A DNA stretch of 64,000 nucleotides from Duganella aquatilis (GTDB lineage Bacteria > Pseudomonadota > Gammaproteobacteria > Burkholderiales > Burkholderiaceae_D): the NCBI RefSeq assembly GCF_009674565.1, contig NZ_WKJL01000021.1, positions 1 through 64,000 of the forward strand. The letters are read 5' to 3'. This document shows positions 1-8,339 of this stretch, piece by piece. The position numbers were made by a program, and so were the translations under genes. The notes beneath the pieces were generated by a model. The model did no database searches. It was given only the letters and a program-made list of their open reading frames with translations, and had not been told where the DNA came from. How positions within the stretch are numbered: the first letter of the stretch is position 1; every line of letters begins with the position of its first letter.

Positions 1-83
1 GGGTCAGTTCTGCCAATCGGACACGAGCCCTGCCGTAGCGGCCGCTACGGCAGGGCTCGTGTCCGATTGGCAGAACTGACCCC
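1..83. repeat. Long perfect palindrome, copy 1 (window starts inside it)
   Basis: Bases 1-41 are the exact reverse complement of 42-82, so the visible element is an 82-base perfect palindrome. Base 83 implies that one further G lies just outside the window. From outside inward each arm reads GGGGTCAG, a 7-base block, AATCGGACACGAGC, CCTG, then CCGTAGCG. The apex is GC. The right end lies three bases from the hrcA stop codon at 87-89, so the hrcA mRNA would end in, or run into, a very stable hairpin. The same plan recurs near 32.5 kb and 60.7 kb. No T-run follows, so this is not a textbook intrinsic terminator. Confidence 0.95.
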
Positions 84-86
84 GGG

Positions 87-1103
87 TTAATTTTGGCTGA
101 GGGCGTTCGATAGCAGCTTGGCCGTGATGTCGACGATCGGTATCACCCGTTCGTAAGCCATCCGCGTCGGGCCGATCACGCCCAGCGTGCCGACGATCTT
201 GCCGTTGGCCGTGTACGGCGCGGTGACCACGCTCATCTCGTCCATCGGCACCAGGCTCGATTCCCCGCCAATGTAGATCTGCACGCCGCTGGCCTTGGCC
301 GACACGTCGAGCAGCTGCATCAGCCCGGTCTTCTGCTCGAACATGTCGAACATCTGCCGCAGCGACGTCATGTTGGACGACAGGTCGCTGACCGACAGCA
401 GGTTGCGCTCGCCGGAAATCACCATATTGCCGGTATCGTCGTTCATCGCCTCGCTGCCCGCCTCGACCGCCACCTGCATCAGGCGGCCCATGTCGTCGCG
501 CAGCTGGCGCAGCTCGGTCTGCAGGCGCGTGTGCACTTCGTCGAAGGCCAGGCCGCCGTAATTCTGGTTGATGTAGTTGGCCGACTGCACCAGCTGCGCC
601 GGGCTGTAGTCCACGTCGGTCAGCAGCAGTCGGTTCTGCACGTCGCCGTTGGGCGCCACGATCACCAGCAGGATGCGCTTTTCGCCCAGGCGCAGGAATT
701 CGATCTGCTGGAACACCGACTCGCGGCGCGGGCTCAGCACCACGCCGGCGAACTGCGACAGCGACGACAGCATCTGCGCCGCGTTCGAGATCATCTTCTG
801 CGGCTGCGGCGCCTGCAGGCGCATGCGCGCGTCCATCGCGTGCTCGTCCATGTGCTGCACCGTCAGCAGCGTGTCGACAAAGATGCGGTAGCCGCGCGGC
901 GTCGGCACCCGGCCGGCCGAGGTATGCGGGCTGGCCACATAGCCCAGCTCTTCCAGGTCCGCCATGATGTTGCGGATGGTGGCCGGCGACAGCTCCAGGC
1001 CGGAGATCTTGGACAGCGCGCGCGAGCCTACCGGCTGGCCGTCCGCGATATAGCGTTCCACCAGGGCTTTGAGCAGGGTTTGTGCGCGGTTGTCGAGTTG
1101 CAT
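87..1103 (-). CDS. hrcA: Heat-inducible transcription repressor HrcA
   Basis: A 338-residue protein of normal HrcA length. The N-terminal winged helix (about residues 1-75) carries the family pattern [17 protein letters not shown] followed by HTSAGRVPT. The rest is the GAF-like and dimerisation region ending in a hydrophobic helix. In the family, HrcA binds CIRCE operators of groE/dnaK genes and is kept active by GroEL. No CIRCE element is visible near this gene, so its targets lie elsewhere. The gene follows the HAD phosphatase gene on the same strand after about 50 bases and ends three bases before palindrome copy 1. Confidence 0.96.
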   Translation of the reverse strand: MQLDNRAQTLLKALVERYIADGQPVGSRALSKISGLELSPATIRNIMADLEELGYVASPHTSAGRVPTPRGYRIFVDTLLTVQHMDEHAMDARMRLQAPQPQKMISNAAQMLSSLSQFAGVVLSPRRESVFQQIEFLRLGEKRILLVIVAPNGDVQNRLLLTDVDYSPAQLVQSANYINQNYGGLAFDEVHTRLQTELRQLRDDMGRLMQVAVEAGSEAMNDDTGNMVISGERNLLSVSDLSSNMTSLRQMFDMFEQKTGLMQLLDVSAKASGVQIYIGGESSLVPMDEMSVVTAPYTANGKIVGTLGVIGPTRMAYERVIPIVDITAKLLSNALSQN

Positions 1104-1154
1104 GCTAAATATCAGTGGTTGCCGGTGAAAATGTTCTATCTATTATTATGCACT

Positions 1155-1862
1155 TCAATGCTGCATCTGCCCACGTATCCAGGCCAGTAGTTCGTCAAAA
1201 GTGGCGCAAATGGCGTCCGGCGTGACGCCGGCCGCCAGATGGGCGGTGCTGCCGTGACGGTTCATCCAGACCGCGCGCAGGCCGGCGGCCTGGGCGCCCT
1301 GCACATCCAGCCGCAGGTCGTCGCCGACGTAGACCGCGTCCTGCGGCGCCACGCCCATCGCCGCGCAGGCGCTGTGGAAGATGGCCGGGTCCGGCTTGGC
1401 GCTGCCGAACTGCGACGACGACAGCGCATACTCGAAATGGTGGTCCATGCCGATGACTTCAAGGTCGGCGTTGCCGTTGGTAATCACGCCCAGCCGCAGC
1501 ATGCCCTGCAGCAGCGGCAACACCGGCAGCACATCGTCATACGGCGTGACCAGGTTGCGCTGCACGGCGAAGTGCCGCATCGAGCCTTCGATATGCGCCG
1601 GGTCTTCGCCGGTTTCGGCAAACACCTCGGCCAGCGCCTCGCGCCGCAGCTGGTACAGGTCGGCCACCAACTCAGGGCGGCGCTCCAGCAGCGCCATGCG
1701 GCGCACCCGCAGTTCGGCCACGCTGAAGGCCTCGGCCACGCGCGGCGCGTGCTCGGCCAGCCAGGCGTGCCAGCTCACTTCGGCGGCCATGATCACCGGG
1801 CCGATCGGCCACAGGGTATCGTCCAGGTCAAACAACAGGGCAAGCGGGCGGCGTGGCGTCAT
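1155..1862 (-). CDS. HAD-superfamily (IA) phosphatase
   Basis: A 235-residue haloacid-dehalogenase-type hydrolase. Visible motifs are motif I LLFDLDDTLW (nucleophile D12, acid D14), motif II VITNGN, motif III KPDPAIF and motif IV VGDDLRLDV. The helical cap lies between motifs I and II. The protein resembles the YigB/YjjG-like group of small-molecule phosphatases (FMN, nucleotide or sugar phosphates), but the substrate cannot be read from the sequence. It is upstream of hrcA on the same strand and divergent from the metallophosphoesterase gene. Confidence 0.88.
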   Translation of the reverse strand: MTPRRPLALLFDLDDTLWPIGPVIMAAEVSWHAWLAEHAPRVAEAFSVAELRVRRMALLERRPELVADLYQLRREALAEVFAETGEDPAHIEGSMRHFAVQRNLVTPYDDVLPVLPLLQGMLRLGVITNGNADLEVIGMDHHFEYALSSSQFGSAKPDPAIFHSACAAMGVAPQDAVYVGDDLRLDVQGAQAAGLRAVWMNRHGSTAHLAAGVTPDAICATFDELLAWIRGQMQH

Positions 1863-1919
1863 GATCGATCACAAAGGTTGGCAAACAAGCCTATTGTAAG
1901 GCCATGGTAAATTACCGGG

Positions 1920-3314
1920 ATGATCTCTCTCCTGAAACACTGGACGCCGCTCCTGTTGCTGACTGGCTGCGCCGCCACCAATCCATCGCCGTCGCCTGAT
2001 TTCACCTCCTACGTGGTGCTGGGCGAAGCCGGCGCCGCCGTCGCGCGAGTGCTGATCGACGCCCCGGCCTGCCCCGCGATCGAGCTCAACCAGCGCAGCC
2101 AGCCGATGACGCTGCGCGCGCCGGCCGAAACCATTCCGCTGCGCAGCACGCCGTCGGCGCCGGCCGATTCCAAGCCGGCCGAGTTCCCGCTGCTGACCTG
2201 CGAGGCGGCGCTGCCGGCGGGCACCACCAGCGCCCGCGTGCTGGGCCGGACGCTGCCGCTACCCAAGGCCGAACCCAGACGCATCGTCGTCATCGGCGAC
2301 ACCGGCTGCCGGCTGCAAAAGAGCAGCAACAGCTACCAGGCCTGCAACGACATCGCCCAGTACCCGTTCGCCACCGTCGCCGCCCAGGCCGCCGCGTGGA
2401 AGCCGGACCTGGTGATCCACGTCGGCGACTACCATTACCGCGAAAACCCTTGCCCCGAAGGCAACGCCGGTTGCGCCGGCAGTCCGTGGGGCTATGGCTG
2501 GGATGCCTGGGACGACGATTTCTTCGCGCCCGGCGCCAGGCTGTTCGACGCGGCGCCGTGGATCATGGCGCGCGGCAACCACGAAAACTGCCTGCGCGGC
2601 GGCCAGGGCTACTGGCGCTTCCTCGATCCGCGCCCGCTGCTCAAGGGCCGCGACTGCAACGCGGCCGCCGATGACGACATCGGCAACTACAGCGATCCGT
2701 ACGCGGTGCCGCTCGGCCAGTCGACCCAGTTGCTGGTGCTGGACACCGCCAACACCACCTGGAAAGGCCTGAAGCCGGGCGACACCGGCTACGCCAAATA
2801 CCAGGATTTATACCGCAAGCTGGACGCGCTGGCGCAGCAGGCGCCGCGCAACCTCGGCGTCAGCCACCATCCGCTGCTGGGCATCGGCGCCGAACGCAAG
2901 GCCGACGGCCGCATCGTGCTGCTGCCAGGCGACGCCGGCCTGCAGGCCAGTTTCGGTTCGCTCAATCCGCAGCTGTTCCCGCCGGCGATACAGGCCATGC
3001 TGTCCGGCCACATCCACCTGTGGCAGCAGCTGAGCTTCGCCAGCGGCCATCCGAGCCAGTTCGTCGCCGGTTTCGCCGGCACCTCGGAAGACATCGTGCC
3101 GCTGCCGGCCGCGCTGCCGCCCAGCCCACCGCCGGCGCCGGGCGCCGTGGTCGAACACTTCAGCTCGTGGGTGGACGGTTTCGGCTTCATGACCATGGAA
3201 CGCCTGGACGCCGACCGCTGGCGGATCGAAGTGCATGATTTACAAGGAAAAATCCGCAACCGCTGCGAATTGGCCGGACGCAGGTCGGTATGCGACGTGG
3301 CCCAGGTCAACTAG
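1920..3314 (+). CDS. Calcineurin-like metallophosphoesterase, predicted lipoprotein
   Basis: A 464-residue protein. The N-terminus is a short hydrophobic stretch ending in the lipobox LTGC, so Cys17 is probably lipidated and the enzyme sits in the cell envelope. A divergent N-terminal region (about residues 20-115) precedes the phosphoesterase domain. Metal-site motifs are in order: VVIGDTG, HVGDYHY, ARGNHENC, SHHPLLG and SGHIHLW, the expected dinuclear-metal set. The substrate is unknown; secreted relatives include acid phosphatases and phosphodiesterases. An upstream promoter must lie in the short divergent gap (1863-1919). Confidence 0.85.
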   Translation: MISLLKHWTPLLLLTGCAATNPSPSPDFTSYVVLGEAGAAVARVLIDAPACPAIELNQRSQPMTLRAPAETIPLRSTPSAPADSKPAEFPLLTCEAALPAGTTSARVLGRTLPLPKAEPRRIVVIGDTGCRLQKSSNSYQACNDIAQYPFATVAAQAAAWKPDLVIHVGDYHYRENPCPEGNAGCAGSPWGYGWDAWDDDFFAPGARLFDAAPWIMARGNHENCLRGGQGYWRFLDPRPLLKGRDCNAAADDDIGNYSDPYAVPLGQSTQLLVLDTANTTWKGLKPGDTGYAKYQDLYRKLDALAQQAPRNLGVSHHPLLGIGAERKADGRIVLLPGDAGLQASFGSLNPQLFPPAIQAMLSGHIHLWQQLSFASGHPSQFVAGFAGTSEDIVPLPAALPPSPPPAPGAVVEHFSSWVDGFGFMTMERLDADRWRIEVHDLQGKIRNRCELAGRRSVCDVAQVN

Positions 3315-3444
3315 GCAGGGACACACGCTGTTACATCCATTTGCAGGGATGGAATTACCAAATGCACTAAAATACGCCCCACACGTGTAATATGCTGCCT
3401 CCCGTGCGCGCTGCCGGGCCCTATTCGTTTTGGAGAAAGAGTTT

Positions 3445-4062
3445 ATGAAAAGTTCGTATCTGCGTGCGGTTACCGCCCTGCTGTGTGCTGTCATTCTGAG
3501 CGCCTGCGGCGGCAATAACGGCAGCCTGGCGCTGTCCGGCACCATCGGCTATGTCCCGACTAGCGCGAGCCTGACGGGCCTGGTGCTGGTCAACAACGGC
3601 AACGGCGAGAAAATCACCATTGAAGCGGGCGCCACCAGCTTCATCTTCACCAAACTGCTCGCGGTTGACGAGAAATTCGACGTCCAGGTGGCGACCCAGC
3701 CAGCCGGCGCCGATTGCAAAGCGATCTCCGCCACGGCCAACACCGGCACCGCCAGCGTTTATACCGTCTACTATCTGGGCTTCACCTGCACCGCCAACCC
3801 ATACGTACTGGGCGGCACCGTCAAGGGCCTGACCGGCACCGGCCTGGTGCTGGCCAATGGCGCCGACACCACCGCCGTGCTGCCGAATGGCGGCGCCGAC
3901 GTCAAGTTCACCTTCCCGACCAAGGTTGCCAATAACGCCCAGTACGGCGTCAGCATCCTGACCCAGCCAGCTGGCCAGACCTGCACGGTGGACAGCGCGC
4001 TGAATCCAGGCACCATGCCAGCCTCGTCGGACCAGCTGGGCCTGATCGTCAACTGCAAATAA
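3445..4062 (+). CDS. Putative lipoprotein with two beta-rich repeat domains (first of a tandem pair)
   Basis: A 205-residue protein. The start at 3445 is chosen because GGAG lies about 10 bases upstream and the product begins with a clean lipoprotein signal ending LSAC. After a short Gly/Asn linker there are two related repeats (about 30-115 and 118-205). Each has the pattern G-x-V/I, GLVL-x-N, an acidic/Thr strand, F-x-F-x-x-x-L/V, a Y/F-x-V-x-V/I strand, TQPAG and a Cys pair (QTC...VNCK). The repeat resembles an Ig-like or bacterial surface repeat common in beta- and deltaproteobacterial lipoproteins. The function is unknown. It is 30 bases upstream of a paralogue, so they probably form an operon. 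Confidence 0.78.
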   Translation: MKSSYLRAVTALLCAVILSACGGNNGSLALSGTIGYVPTSASLTGLVLVNNGNGEKITIEAGATSFIFTKLLAVDEKFDVQVATQPAGADCKAISATANTGTASVYTVYYLGFTCTANPYVLGGTVKGLTGTGLVLANGADTTAVLPNGGADVKFTFPTKVANNAQYGVSILTQPAGQTCTVDSALNPGTMPASSDQLGLIVNCK

Positions 4063-4092
4063 GCCGCCCGCACCTCATTTTTGGAGAAATAC

Positions 4093-4710
4093 ATGAAATT
4101 TTCGTTCGTAGGCGCCGCAGCGGCGCTGGCCGCAGTGGCCGTCCTGGCCGGTTGCGGCGGCAAGCAGCAGTTCGTGGTGCAAGGTGTGGTCAGCAATCTG
4201 AACAACAACGGCCTGGTGCTGCTCAACGGCGGCGAACAGCTGACCGTGCCGTCCGGCGCCACCAGCTTCGCCTTCAGCAAGCAGATCAGTTACGGCACCG
4301 ACTACAACATCACCATCCAGAAGCAGCCTGACCACATGACCTGCGTGGTGTCGGCCGGCACCGGCTCGGCTGGCTACAACGTCGCCATCCAGGCGCTGGT
4401 CAGCTGCTCGCAGAACGTCTACACCCTGGGCGGCCAGTACACCGGCGTGACCCCGGCTGCCGATGGCACCGCGCGCACCGTCACCCTGATCAACGGCTCG
4501 ACCGGCGGCACGGCAACCCTGTCCAGCGGCACCAGCGCCACCACCCTGACCACCAGCGGCGACTTCCTGCTCAGCAGCTCGGTGCCGGACGGCCAGGCTT
4601 ACGGCGTGACCGTGGTGCCGCCGACCAACGGCCTGACCTGCACGATCGCCAACGGCACCGGCGTCATGCACGATGCCAACGTCAGCAACCTGCTGGTCAC
4701 CTGCCAATAA
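4093..4710 (+). CDS. Putative lipoprotein with two beta-rich repeat domains (second of the pair)
   Basis: A 205-residue paralogue of the preceding gene product. The start at 4093 has GGAG 8 bases upstream and the protein opens with a lipobox LAGC. Repeat 1 contains NNNGLVLLNGG, then a Thr/Val strand, SFAFSKQI, YNITIQKQP and TCVVSAGTG. Repeat 2 (from YTLGGQYTGV) has the same order and ends TCTIANGTG and LLVTC. The paired cysteines could form a disulphide in each repeat. Both genes keep the GATSF motif in repeat 1. Function is unknown; the most economical reading is tandem duplication of an envelope-anchored adhesive or structural lipoprotein. Confidence 0.78.
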   Translation: MKFSFVGAAAALAAVAVLAGCGGKQQFVVQGVVSNLNNNGLVLLNGGEQLTVPSGATSFAFSKQISYGTDYNITIQKQPDHMTCVVSAGTGSAGYNVAIQALVSCSQNVYTLGGQYTGVTPAADGTARTVTLINGSTGGTATLSSGTSATTLTTSGDFLLSSSVPDGQAYGVTVVPPTNGLTCTIANGTGVMHDANVSNLLVTCQ

Positions 4711-4720
4711 GGGAAGAAAC

Positions 4721-4740
4721 TGTGCCGCTGCGGCGGCACA
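4721..4740 (+). other. Short GC-rich hairpin after the lipoprotein pair
   Basis: TGTGCCGC and GCGGCACA form a perfect 8-base stem around a TGCG loop, ten bases after the second lipoprotein stop codon. No T-run follows. It could stabilise the 3' end of the mRNA upstream of the true terminator at 4869-4897. Confidence 0.55.
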
Positions 4741-4868
4741 GTGCAGCAAAGAAGGGAGAGTTATTCGATATCAGAATAATTGGTATTCGGAAAATAAAGT
4801 GGCGTGATATGTCGCGACGCAGCATACTGCACTTGTCTCCTCCACTTCTTGCAAAGGAATTGGATTTA

Positions 4869-4897
4869 AGCCCGCTAGCTTTAGCGGGCTTTTTTTT
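4869..4897 (+). terminator. Rho-independent terminator of the lipoprotein operon
   Basis: A 9-base stem AGCCCGCTA / TAGCGGGCT with a GCTT loop is followed directly by seven T on the plus strand. It lies just before the convergent rsmA stop. On the minus strand there is no comparable T-run, so it mainly serves the plus strand. Confidence 0.9.
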
Positions 4898-4900
4898 CGC

Positions 4901-5674
4901 CTATTGCGCCAGCAGGTTGGCCAGCGCGACGTACTGGGCCAGGCCCACCGCTTCCGGCCGGTCGGTCGGGTTGATGCCGGCGGCGACGATCTGCTCTTCG
5001 GTGAACATGCCAGCCAGGCAGTTGCGGATCACCTTGCGGCGTTGCGAGAAGGCTTTCTGCACCACCGCTTCCAGCGTCGGGCCGTCGCACGGCAGCGGAT
5101 TGGCGACCGGGATCATGCGCACGATGGCCGAATCCACGCGCGGCGGCGGATCGAAGGCTTCCGGCGGCACCACGAACAGCAGCGACATGTCGTAGCGCCA
5201 TTGCAGCATCACCGACAGGCGTCCGTAGACCTTGCTGCCGGGCTCGGCCACCATGCGCTCCACCACCTCTTTTTGCAGCATGAAGTGCTGGTCCTGCACC
5301 AGCGGCGCGAAGGTCGCCAGGTGGAACAGCAGCGGGCTGGAGATGTTGTACGGCAGGTTGCCGACGATGCGCAGCTTCTGTCCTTCCGGCACCGGGATGG
5401 TGCTGAAGTCGAATTTCAGCGCGTCGCCGGAATGCACGGTCAGCTTGTTGCGCGGATAGGCTTTTTCCAGCCGCGCCACCAGGTCGCGGTCCAGCTCGAC
5501 CACGTGCATATGCGCCAGGGTGCGCAGCAGCTGGTCGGTCATGGCCGCCAGGCCGGGGCCGATTTCGACCATGGCGTCGCCTGGCGCCGGGTCGATGGCG
5601 TCGGTAATGCTGCCCAGTACGTGCTGGTCGTGCAGGAAGTTCTGGCCGAAGCGTTTGCGGGCTACGTGTTTCAT
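4901..5674 (-). CDS. rsmA: 16S rRNA (A1518/A1519) dimethyltransferase RsmA (KsgA)
   Basis: A 257-residue S-adenosylmethionine-dependent methyltransferase that dimethylates two adjacent adenosines near the 3' end of 16S rRNA during 30S assembly. Motifs are RFGQNFLHD at the N-terminus, SAM-binding [11 protein letters not shown], acidic VVELDRD and the catalytic [15 protein letters not shown]-terminal helical domain carries the [12 protein letters not shown] segment. It is the last gene of lptD-surA-pdxA-rsmA, an order shared with many proteobacteria, 19 bases after pdxA. Confidence 0.97.
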   Translation of the reverse strand: MKHVARKRFGQNFLHDQHVLGSITDAIDPAPGDAMVEIGPGLAAMTDQLLRTLAHMHVVELDRDLVARLEKAYPRNKLTVHSGDALKFDFSTIPVPEGQKLRIVGNLPYNISSPLLFHLATFAPLVQDQHFMLQKEVVERMVAEPGSKVYGRLSVMLQWRYDMSLLFVVPPEAFDPPPRVDSAIVRMIPVANPLPCDGPTLEAVVQKAFSQRRKVIRNCLAGMFTEEQIVAAGINPTDRPEAVGLAQYVALANLLAQ

Positions 5675-5693
5675 GTTTTTCTAGTCCAAATAA

Positions 5694-6770
5694 TTAAGTG
5701 GCGGCGTCCACCGCGTTGGCCATCGCCAGCGCGCTGCTGATCGCCTGATCCATGCTGCCGCAGTCGGCCTTGCCCGGGCCTTGCGCGGCCAGGTCCAGCG
5801 CCGTGCCGTGATCGACCGAGGTGCGGATCAGCGGCAGGCCCAGTGTGATGTTGACGCCGTTGCCGAAGGTGGCGTACTTCAGCACCGGCAAGCCCTGGTC
5901 GTGGTACATGGCCAGCACGCAGTCGGCGTCCTGCAGGTATTTCGGCTGGAACAGCGTGTCGGCCGGATACGGGCCGCGCGCGTCGATGCCGCGCGCCTGC
6001 GCCGCCAGCACGGCCGGCGTGATGACCTCGATTTCCTCGCGGCCCAGGTAGCCGCCCTCGCCGGCGTGCGGGTTCAGGCCGCACACCAGGATGCGCGGCG
6101 CGGCGATGCCGAACTTGCTGCGCAAGTCGTGGTCGATGATGTCCAGGATGCGCGCCAGGCCGTCCTGGCTCAGCGCGGCCGCCACGTCCTTCAGCGGCAG
6201 GTGGGTGGTGGCCAGCGCCACGCGCAGCGGCGCGCCGTGCAGCGGGCCGCTCAGTTGCTGCGGGCCGGCCAGCATCATTACTACCTGCGGCGTGTGGGTC
6301 TGGTCGGCAAAGTATTCGGTGTGGCCGGAGAACTTGACGCCGGCGTCGTTGATGGTGCTCTTTTGCAGCGGCGCGGTGACCACCGCCTCGAACCAGCCGG
6401 CCTGCACGCCTTCGATGGCTGCGTCCAGCGTGGCCAGCACGGCGCGGCCGTTTTCCTTGTCCAGCTTGCCTGCCACGACGTGGGCGCTGAGCGGCACGTC
6501 GATCACGCTGATGCGGTCGGCGCCGAAGTGCGGCAGGCCGCCGTTGCGCACCGCCATCAGCGACAGCGAGGACAGGCGGATGTCAGGATCGATGTCGGCG
6601 GCCGTCATGGCCAGGAAGGCGGCGTCGCCCAGCAGCACGCAATTGACTTCGTGCCGCCGCGCCCACGCCGCGCGGATGGAGATTTCCGGACCGATGCCGG
6701 CCGGCTCGCCGACCGTCACGGCAATGGCGGGGCGCACTCCCGGGCGCCGTTTGGATGAAGTGGCGCTCAC
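5694..6770 (-). CDS. pdxA: 4-hydroxythreonine-4-phosphate dehydrogenase PdxA
   Basis: A 358-residue NAD-dependent enzyme of pyridoxal-phosphate synthesis (the DXP-dependent route). It oxidises 4-phosphohydroxy-L-threonine, which leads to 3-amino-2-oxopropyl phosphate. Visible hallmarks are [13 protein letters not shown] near the N-terminus, the metal-site [14 protein letters not shown] and [11 protein letters not shown]. The start codon is GTG at 6770, supported by GGGGAG six to eight bases upstream and the absence of an in-frame ATG before the domain. It lies 18 bases after surA in the same transcription unit. Confidence 0.96.
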   Translation of the reverse strand: MSATSSKRRPGVRPAIAVTVGEPAGIGPEISIRAAWARRHEVNCVLLGDAAFLAMTAADIDPDIRLSSLSLMAVRNGGLPHFGADRISVIDVPLSAHVVAGKLDKENGRAVLATLDAAIEGVQAGWFEAVVTAPLQKSTINDAGVKFSGHTEYFADQTHTPQVVMMLAGPQQLSGPLHGAPLRVALATTHLPLKDVAAALSQDGLARILDIIDHDLRSKFGIAAPRILVCGLNPHAGEGGYLGREEIEVITPAVLAAQARGIDARGPYPADTLFQPKYLQDADCVLAMYHDQGLPVLKYATFGNGVNITLGLPLIRTSVDHGTALDLAAQGPGKADCGSMDQAISSALAMANAVDAAT

Positions 6771-6788
6771 TCGTGCTCCCCTTTCTGC

Positions 6789-8255
6789 TTACTTGTTGGC
6801 GGCGCTGTTGGCGGCCTTGTCGTCGTCGTTGCGGTACTCGACGTAAGCGCGGTCGCGCACTTCACGCTGCCAGCTTTCGGTGGCTTCCTCCAGCTTGCGG
6901 TCGCGCAGCGCCTGGCGGGCGTTGGTGCGTTCGCGTTCCTTGGAGACGTCGTCGGTCTTGCGCTCCAGCACCTGGATCAGGTGGATACCGAAGCTGGTTT
7001 CCACCGGTTCGCTCACTTCGCCGATCTTCAGGTTGTTCATCGCCGCTTCGAATTCCGGCATGGTGTCGCCCGGCATCAGCCAGCCCAGGTCGCCGCCCTT
7101 GGAGGCCGAACCGTCGTTCGACACCAGGCGCGCCAGGTCTTCGAACTTGGCGGCGTTGTTGTCCAGGCGTTCCTTCAGCTCCAGCAGCTTGCGCTTGGCG
7201 TCGGCCGCGCTCATGGTCGGCGTGACCTTGATCAGGATGTGGCGCGCATGCGTCTGCTGCACGGCGGCCACGGCGGCGGCGTCGGCCAGGCTGCGGCGGT
7301 CCACCGCCTTCAGGATGTGGAAGGCGCCGGTGCTCTTGATGATCGGCGTCACCTGGCCAGGCTTCAGCTTGGACAGCGCTTCGGCGAAGATCGGCGGCAG
7401 GCGTTCCGGCTGGCGCCAGCCGACCACGCCGCCTTGCAGGGCGTCGCTGGCGTCCGAGTAGGTGGCGGCCATCTTGGCGAAGTCGGCGCCGGTGCGCAGC
7501 TGGCGCATCACTTCCTCGGCGCGCGCGCGGCGCTGGGCGATCACTTCGGCGGTGGCGTTGTCCGGAATGCGCACCATGATCTGCGAGATGTTGATCTCGA
7601 ACTGCTCGGCGGCGGCGGCCTTTTCGGCGGCCACGAAGCTGTCCACCTCGGCGTCGGAAATCTGGATCTTGCTGTCGACCTCATGCTCGCGCAGGCGCTG
7701 CATGATGATCTCTTCGCGGATCTCTTCGCGGAACGAGGCGAACGGCGTGCCATCCTTTTCCATCTGGTTGCGCAAGTCCTGCACGCTCAGCTTCTGCGCC
7801 TCGGCGATGCGCTGGATGGCGCGGTCGAGTTGCAGGTCGTCCACGCGCACGCCCATTTCCTTGGCCAGCTGCAGCTGCGAACGTTCGACGATCATGCGTT
7901 CCAGCAGCTGGCGACGCAGGTCGGCAGGGTCCGGCATCTGCACGTTCTGCGCCTTCATGCGCAGGGTCACGGTACGGATGCGGTTGTCCAGTTCGCGCTG
8001 GGTGATGACGTCGTCGTTGACCACCACGACGATGCCGTCGATCGCGACATTGCCCGATTCGCCCGGCGGCAGGAAGCCGGCGCCGTCTTTCTTGGCGGCT
8101 GGCGCGGCGGCGGCCGGCGCGGCGGCTGGTGCGGCGGCCGGCGCTGGTTCCGGCTCGGCTTTCTTCTTCGACGAGAACAGGCTGCAACCGCTCAGGGCGG
8201 CCGTGCACAACAGGACTGCGAGGAGTTTCATCTGGTACTTACTGGCATTACGCAT
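6789..8255 (-). CDS. surA: Periplasmic chaperone / peptidyl-prolyl isomerase SurA, predicted lipoprotein form
   Basis: A 488-residue SurA that escorts unfolded outer-membrane proteins, LptD among them, to the BAM complex. Two parvulin domains are visible, the second beginning near THARHILIKVTP, after a SurA N-terminal domain (VVNDDVITQRELDNRI). The start at 8255 gives a signal sequence ending LSGC with Cys24, followed by Ser. That is a lipobox and not a normal Sec type I site. Next comes an Ala/Pro-rich tether (PEPAPAAAPAAAPAA) before the chaperone core. Soluble SurA is the rule in E. coli, so the lipid-anchored form is unusual. A second ATG at 8231 would still keep the lipobox. Confidence 0.94.
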   Translation of the reverse strand: MRNASKYQMKLLAVLLCTAALSGCSLFSSKKKAEPEPAPAAAPAAAPAAAAPAAKKDGAGFLPPGESGNVAIDGIVVVVNDDVITQRELDNRIRTVTLRMKAQNVQMPDPADLRRQLLERMIVERSQLQLAKEMGVRVDDLQLDRAIQRIAEAQKLSVQDLRNQMEKDGTPFASFREEIREEIIMQRLREHEVDSKIQISDAEVDSFVAAEKAAAAEQFEINISQIMVRIPDNATAEVIAQRRARAEEVMRQLRTGADFAKMAATYSDASDALQGGVVGWRQPERLPPIFAEALSKLKPGQVTPIIKSTGAFHILKAVDRRSLADAAAVAAVQQTHARHILIKVTPTMSAADAKRKLLELKERLDNNAAKFEDLARLVSNDGSASKGGDLGWLMPGDTMPEFEAAMNNLKIGEVSEPVETSFGIHLIQVLERKTDDVSKERERTNARQALRDRKLEEATESWQREVRDRAYVEYRNDDDKAANSAANK

Positions 8256-8339
8256 GGTAGAACGCTCAAGAGTCAGGTGTAAAAAAGGCAAAAGGCGCCG
8301 ACGCGTTTTTTGCGCGGCGGACGCCAAGTGTACATGGAG

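Noticed and set aside
1104-1154. CIRCE operator near hrcA
   Set aside because: I looked for TTAGCACTC-N9-GAGTGCTAA and found nothing like it upstream of hrcA or its neighbour.
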